Source of the DNA: Priapulus caudatus
Taxonomy: Eukaryota; Priapulida; Priapulimorpha; Priapulimorphida; Priapulidae
DNA length: 22,422 nt
Direction of reading: 5' to 3'
NCBI RefSeq assembly: GCF_000485595.1
Contig: NW_014577454.1
Coordinates: forward strand, 69,276-91,697
This document shows positions 17,430 through 22,422 of this stretch, one piece after another. The notes beneath the pieces are model-generated. The model made no database searches, had not been told where the DNA came from, and worked only from the letters and a program-made list of their open reading frames with translations. Numbering within the stretch: the stretch's first letter is position 1; every line of letters begins with the position of its first letter. The translations under genes and the position numbers were made by a program.

Positions 17430-18600
17430 CGTGCGTAGCGCCGCACCGGAGCGCACACAACAGCATCAGCACACAACATATATATATCATTATCGGCACT
17501 GTTACGGTGCGTGTCGGTCATGCACGCGCCCGCCTGAAGAACAACACACAGGCATTGTCTCCTTGTTACTCTCATTAATTTTGTTTGACGTAATCAAATA
17601 AAGTTAACAAAGCTTGCTATTCTCCTCTGGTTCGATAGAGCTATCGGATACGGTTGATACCGGTGGTGTGTTTTGGAAACGTGCGTGTGCCAACCCCGAT
17701 TCGTATCTTTTCACGACGCCGACAGCGTTGAAAATGGCAATATCAACGCTAATTGCCGTTGTGAAAAATATAATTTTCAACACGCCGACTGCGTGCGAAA
17801 GTTTTCAACGCGCTGGATGCATGCGAAAATAGGCTTGCCATGAAGGCTGCCTATTTTTCGCTAAAAATGCTGGGCGGTTCAATGGCCGCCACTTCGTTCA
17901 CTTTATGGCTTACAGGCTGTATTTTCTTTAAGAAGAAGAATTTTTAGTTAATGCTACTCAATATTAGATGGTCACGCAATGTTACAGTTTCTCGCATTTG
18001 ACGTACAAAAATCTCTTATTTTGGTGGCCCTAAATCGAGCGGCGATTTGCTAACATAACCATTGCATATATATACAAACACCGTGTATTGAGTATGATTT
18101 CCATGACCAGCATACCCACAATTAGACGACATCATTGCTACATTGACGATTAGCTGAATTACTTCAAACCCTTGGTCGTTTCGTCGTCAGTCATGCCATA
18201 GCTACATAATTATTCAAAACTCCATTCTACCTGTACTTATATGAATATAACTACAATTGATGCACCAAACTGTATTTGGTCACAAATTTAATTAAAAATA
18301 GGAAAAGCGTAAGCCATAAATTTTATTTCGGATTCGCGACCGCTCGGTGGCATGCTCCTTGGCATGGATAGGCCGACGTGACGTATGCTACTGTTGCTTA
18401 CAGCACACTTTAATGTGATCAACGCGCTCAGTCAGCCTAACTAGATTAAACTAGTACTACGGATAGTTGTATTATAGTAGTACATATTGATAGTACTGAC
18501 AGAATAGTGCTTTGTCATATTTAAATGTTATTATTATCTGGTTCATGGTTGACATATGTACTCATGAACATGGACATGTCATTGTCAGTGAGGGCTGCAG
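17429..18600. other. non-coding stretch, no gene recognised
   Basis: Holds the hairpin at 17823-17861. Around 17710-17810 there are recurrent GTTGAAAA/TTTTCAAC and GGCAAT/ATTGCC pairs that suggest a decayed fold-back sequence. No open frame of interest. Confidence 0.5.
17823..17861. repeat. short hairpin
   Basis: GCGAAAATAGGC (17823-17834) pairs with GCCTATTTTTCGC (17849-17861) with one bulged base. An inner GCC/GGC adds to the stem around a small loop. Confidence 0.65.
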
Positions 18601-18932
18601 AGGATCTATTTCGCCCACCGTGGGTACTCGGAACGTACCCTGGGTACGGTGCTCGGTATGACGCCGAACGTCACTCTGAGTACTGACTCTAATATGCCCG
18701 ACACCGTTACCTCGCGCTCACTCACTAAACGAGAGTCTTAGGGGAGTCGCCTACGTCCTGAACTCCCTAAGCCGACACCCCCCGACTGGCCGGAGACGAC
18801 CGAACCACTAATCCTAACGCTAACCATACTCCAATAGTGACCGAGGGTACGTTCCGGTATACCCAGAGGAGCCGCGTACGAGCGTACCCTAGGGTAGCGT
18901 CCGGCATACCCTGGGCGAACATAGCGCATCCT
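18601..18932. mobile_element. fold-back element with imperfect terminal inverted repeats (copy 1)
   Basis: Starting from AGGAT at 18601, the left end (CTATTTCGCCCA, CGGAACGTACCCTGGGTACG) aligns with the reverse complement of the right end (CTATGTTCGCCCA, CGGACGCTACCCTAGGGTACG), which closes on ATCCT at 18932. The arms are about 55 bp with small gaps. Each arm holds its own palindrome (CGTACCCTGGGTACG at 18634; TACCCTAGGGTA at 18885). The interior is non-coding on inspection. A diverged inverted copy of its right half lies at 19941-20059. Confidence 0.6.
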
Positions 18933-19399
18933 ATGAGCTCCAGTAGAGCTAATTAATGACGTCAGTAATAGTATGCAGCGCCGCGTACACACGACCGAAT
19001 CATATAATTGAGCTGTCTTGGCTTGTATTTTAGACAGAATTGGTTGTATGGACACGAAGCGCTGAGAGCGTATCGATAGAGCACAGCGAGTCAGCTTAGA
19101 CGATGAAGCACTACGATATACTGCGTTACTGCACGTGGGAATAGATGCGCCTTGTGTGTACGCTGAAGGCGGAGATATGCGAGAGAGATGCCAGGCACGA
19201 TATAGGAACGAAGAAGCCATAAGGAGGAGAGATCTGAGCAGAGGTATGACGTGTGAAGACAGAGCGAGTGTACATGGAAAGAGAGAAAGCTGAAGAGACG
19301 TAAGTACAGATACGAGTAATCGAAGCAAGACGTAGACCTGCAAAGCGAGCGAGCACACTGTGAGCGGTCGACTAACGGTCCTAACGCGAGCATAGCTAT
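18933..19399. other. non-coding stretch between related elements
   Basis: A minus-strand frame without stops runs from about 19436 to 18738, but it crosses copy 1 of the fold-back element, lacks an ATG at its start and reads as Leu/Ser/Arg-rich low-complexity protein. I do not call it. A perfect TGACGTCA lies at 18957-18964. Confidence 0.5.
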
Positions 19400-19775
19400 C
19401 CAGCGAGGACTGCATCTGGGCGAGTGCAAGCTGCACTGCACGTCACGGGAAGCACTGCAAGCCTCGCGAGCGACGAGGAACGTGGCCACCTCACTGCAGT
19501 CTGCACGAGCACCTGTGCATCTGCGCACTGGCAGAGAGTGTCAGTCGCATGCTAGCACTGTCACTAGCAAGCTGCGAGCTGACAGGGCCGTGCACGACTG
19601 CAATCTGCACTGCACTCGCACTGAGCACTGCAGCTGCATGCTGTCACCTGAGCAGCTGCACTGCACTGATGCGATTAGGTCGGCTGCTACGCACTGCAGA
19701 GTCTGCACGGCGTGGCACCTGAGCATGCATGCTAACTGCACTGCAGCTGCGGACTGCACCGAGCAACTGTACTGA
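19400..19775. repeat. cryptic CTGCA-rich repeat
   Basis: CTGCA occurs about 18 times in 375 bp against fewer than one expected, mostly as CTGCAC or CTGCAG and often doubled as CTGCACTGCA. Spacing is irregular, so this is cryptic simplicity rather than a clean tandem array. Reading through it gives a Cys/His/Ala-rich frame that should not be taken as a protein. Confidence 0.75.
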
Positions 19776-19940
19776 GTACTTAAGAGAGTAATCAGTAATA
19801 CGCGAGATCACATAGGTAAGTGAGGGGGCGTGGCAAAGGCCGCAGCATTTCAGCGGAGCCTCCAGAGTTCACGGCGCGGCTATGGTAATCATATACCCGC
19901 CCTCCAGAGTAGCAACTCGTCTGAGACATAGGTCTATCGT

Positions 19941-20059
19941 CACCCCGGGTAGCAGCCGGCAACGTACCGCGCGGTACAGCTATTTGAGTATGGTTAGGGT
20001 TAGGTTAAGGTCTAGGTTCGGATTGAGGCCTCACGCGAACTCCTTAGACTCGTATAGTT
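19941..20059. mobile_element. fold-back element family, truncated inverted copy (copy 2)
   Basis: In this orientation it aligns with the reverse complement of 18727-18867. Shared blocks in the same order: CCGG-AACGTACC, CTATT-GAGTATGGTTAG-GTTAGG, GGTTCGG, GCGA-CTCC and TTAGACTC. The telomere-like GGTTAGGGTTAGG at 19990 is part of this element, not a separate telomeric array. Confidence 0.5.
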
Positions 20060-20960
20060 AGAGGGGAGAGAGGAGAGAGATGAGAGGCAGAGGAAGAGGA
20101 AAAGCCGGAAAGAAGAGCGAGTAGAGGAGGAGGGAGAGGCAGGAGAGGGCAAGAGGACGCAGGCAGAGGAGCAGGAGAGACGGGGAGAGGAGAGCGAGAC
20201 GGAGAGGAGAGAGAGGGCAATGGAGGAGGGAGGGGAGTGGGGACAGAGAGAGAGGAGAGAAAGGGAGAGGGGAGAAGAGGACGAGAGAGAGAAGAGAGGG
20301 GAAGGACGAACGAGAGCAGGACGAGGAGAGTGGGAGGCGGAGAGGGAGAGAGAGAGGGGAAGATGCGGAGCGCGAGGGCGGGGAGGCACGGGAGGGAGGA
20401 GGAGGGCAGACGGCGCAGGGGAAAAAGGGCGGGGCGAGCCCGGGCAGGGGAGGCGGAAGGGGAGGGGAGCCAGGGAAGAGGGCCCACGATGGCAGCAGAG
20501 AAAAGGAAGGACCAAGAGATGGGAGAGAGGAGAGGCGGTGGAGCAGGAGCAGGAGGCCAGGGAAGCAGAAGGATAACAGGAGAGGAGAGGCAGAGGGCAT
20601 AGGATCAGGAGAGGAAAGGACAGAGAGAGGAGAGAGAGGAGAGGACGGGATTAGGAGCAGGAGCAGTGACAGGACGATAGCGAAGGAGAGCGCGAAACAC
20701 GCAGAGAGGATTAGGCAGATACGGAGGGGGGACGAGAGAGAGGCAGAAGGAGAGGTGGAGAAAAGGAGAGAGGGAAAGAGAGGCAGAGGAACGAAGGGGC
20801 CGAGAGGAGGGGGGGAGGGAGAGGGACAGGAGAAAGAGCAGCAGCGAGAGGAGATAGTAAGCAGGAAGAGAGAGGAGAGAGAAAGCAGGATCAGCAGGAA
20901 GGAGAGGAAGGGGCGTCGAGGGGCGGGAGGGGACGCAGATGGATGGGAAGGAGGAGAGCA
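20060..20960. repeat. 0.9-kb purine-rich (GGAGA-type) tract
   Basis: The + strand is overwhelmingly G and A, with scattered single C or T and frequent GGAGAGG/GGGGA blocks. There is no simple period. Stop codons are depleted, so long open frames appear on both strands as artefacts. Such DNA can form intramolecular triplex or G-quadruplex structures. Confidence 0.92.
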
Positions 20961-22422
20961 AGGAGCTACGAGTTACGGTTGTGCGTTACATCACAACAAT
21001 GAATCTTAAGGAAACGGCCACCGCGGACCCAGCCATCAGCCCTTTTCGAGTGGTGTATTGTTGCCTAGACGTCCCTGTACAACAACACAGAATGTAACGA
21101 GTGAGAAATTGCTTATATATACGCCTGCATATCCTCGAATGTGTTGTCGAAAATGTTAGCTATGACCCGCAAGTAGCTTAGCCACTATCATTGAATGTTT
21201 GATGATATAAGATGAACGTCCTCTACAAGTGGCGAGAAGCGGATATTTCGTTAGTATAATAAACTACAGCAAACGATCATGTTTAAGTCATGAAATCTCG
21301 TATGACCAGAAAACACACAACGGCGATGCTCACAAGTGCAGTTCCGTGTAACGCTCAACAGGAATCTTTTTTTAAACTCAAGTCGATCTCAGCATGGCGA
21401 ACACACAAATTAATATGCCCGTTTGCAAAGCCTTTATTAAAAAATACGGTCCAGCAGCCACAACCTCGGCAACCGGGGAGGATGTTGAGTGCAGTGGGCC
21501 TTATCTGCTAGTGTGACTATGCCTGGGCAACGCCGCGCGAGGTTACCATCGGGTCGCGCGTGATCTCCGTGCGTGAAATCTTTGGTCTGCATTTCTTCGC
21601 GTGTCTTACATACAGTTAACGCATTAACGAAAGAAATGACACCCGTAAGCAGCCGAAAACCATCCTTTTAGATCTGATGCACCTACTGCCATTGTTCTTT
21701 GCGAGAAAGCTCCTACAATCGCACAGCCAAGGCACCAGATAATCTGGAGTTTACACTGGCTATTAACGCGTGTCATACTATTGCATTCCGTTAGGTTATA
21801 AGTATATCTATCTTTCTTCCCCTTTTACATGTTGGATAAGTGAAACCAGAAAAATCATGGTCCATGTGTATAAATGAGTAGCACGGTACAGGTACTCGTA
21901 TCTTTTTTGTCAATCAAACCTTAAATCTTTATAGTGTATGGTTTCTACACCTACGTATAACCATACGCGCGTTTATGTACTACCCTAGCGCACGCTATTA
22001 AATAATTAAAAATGTCGCTGTTTCAACAATTTGAACATTTATTTGAACACCCAGAGATTTTTGCTTGAAGACGCTGCTAAAGAAAGCCTAGAAGCAATCT
22101 ATAGCCACTCGTGCGAGGAAGAACTCGGACCAGCGCCTACAAATGCGCGGCACCAGCATGAAACCCCAAAGCGCAACAGCAAACTCAATGAAGCGTCCAA
22201 CCTCTATAACTACTGTTTATCAACTAATACGTGCCGGGCGGGCGCCGCAGAGACCCAAGGCGATCCGGCGAGCCAAACTCAGTAACTGTAAAAACGCTGA
22301 CTAGTCGCAAGTTGGCCATCTTAGGAACTTTTTTTTATATACGATAATTACAATCTTTGACATATAAGATGTCAGGTAACTTGGACACTAGCCATGTTAC
22401 ATGACGAGTGGGATATACCATA
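20961..22422. other. non-coding stretch to window end, no gene recognised
   Basis: An ATG frame at 21290-21511 (73 codons) and a frame at about 22034-22285 lacking an ATG start have no domain I recognise. A short hairpin CGCGCGA/TCGCGCG lies at 21534-21560. Confidence 0.5.

Noticed and set aside
18738-19436. 232-codon minus-strand open frame
   Set aside because: It lacks an ATG at its start, crosses the fold-back element and the CTGCA-rich repeat, and shows no domain.
19482-19775. Cys/His-rich 97-codon frame that could look like a secreted or zinc-binding protein
   Set aside because: Its Cys and His come directly from repeated CTGCAC/TGCACT sequence, so composition alone explains it.
19985-20010. 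GGTTAGGGTTAGG as a second telomeric array
   Set aside because: Too short, and the same place in the related element copy reads GGTTAGCGTTAGG, so it belongs to the fold-back element.
20012-20602. Several long open frames on both strands
   Set aside because: They lie in the purine tract, where stops are depleted; the predicted proteins are Arg/Glu/Gly or Ser/Pro/Leu low complexity.
1-22422. CRISPR-like or other bacterial defence array
   Set aside because: Tandem arrays here have no unique spacers between units, and the DNA is clearly eukaryotic.

Overview
The window looks like a repeat-rich piece of an invertebrate animal genome. It has one clearly real protein-coding gene: an intronless rhodopsin-class (class A) GPCR of neuropeptide-receptor type on the + strand at 13715-14974. 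An interstitial TTAGGG telomere-type array, many long microsatellites, eukaryotic splice signals and fold-back elements also point to a metazoan nuclear scaffold. The receptor resembles the FMRFamide/myosuppressin/sex-peptide-receptor branch of protostome GPCRs, so a lophotrochozoan or non-insect ecdysozoan is my best guess. TTAGGG argues mildly against insects, many of which use TTAGG. There is no operon, CRISPR array, rRNA or recognisable tRNA. A run of 939 N at 8311-9249 is an assembly gap.

Layout. 1-160: decayed reverse-transcriptase-like remnant. 160-5000: non-coding DNA dominated by simple repeats ((GAAT)n, (CT)n, (CA)n, (GA)n, a 48-bp CAC/CGC-rich minisatellite, (ATGT)n running into (GT)n). 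5000-8310: non-coding, with two adjacent hairpins at 5.2 kb, (CA)n, (GA)n and an (AAT)n tract inside an inverted repeat beside the gap. 9250-9730: CAC-rich gap edge, then a possible small two-exon gene end. 10638-10953: a MITE-like element with strong terminal inverted repeats. 11.6-13.6 kb: 45-bp minisatellite, CRE-type motif cluster, (CT)n, CpG-rich promoter-like DNA with stacked D-box, CCAAT, E-box and CRE motifs, then a 13-bp minisatellite. 13715-14974: GPCR, whose stop codon lies inside a 31-bp tandem repeat running to about 15136. 15482-15589: interstitial telomeric repeat. 15.6-18.6 kb: unremarkable non-coding DNA plus (CA)42. 18601-20059: two inverted, diverged copies of one fold-back family flanking a CTGCA-saturated stretch. 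20060-20960: about 0.9 kb of nearly all-purine DNA. 20961-22422: nothing recognised.

How it fits together. The only gene-level story is the receptor and its probable 5' control region. CRE-like sites at 12.0 kb and a promoter-like motif stack at 12.68 kb lie 1.0-1.7 kb upstream of its ATG. That they control it is inference, not seen. I see no multi-gene system. The points most worth a second look are the receptor's altered core motifs, the minisatellite that sets its C-terminal tail, and three unrelated families of inverted-repeat elements.
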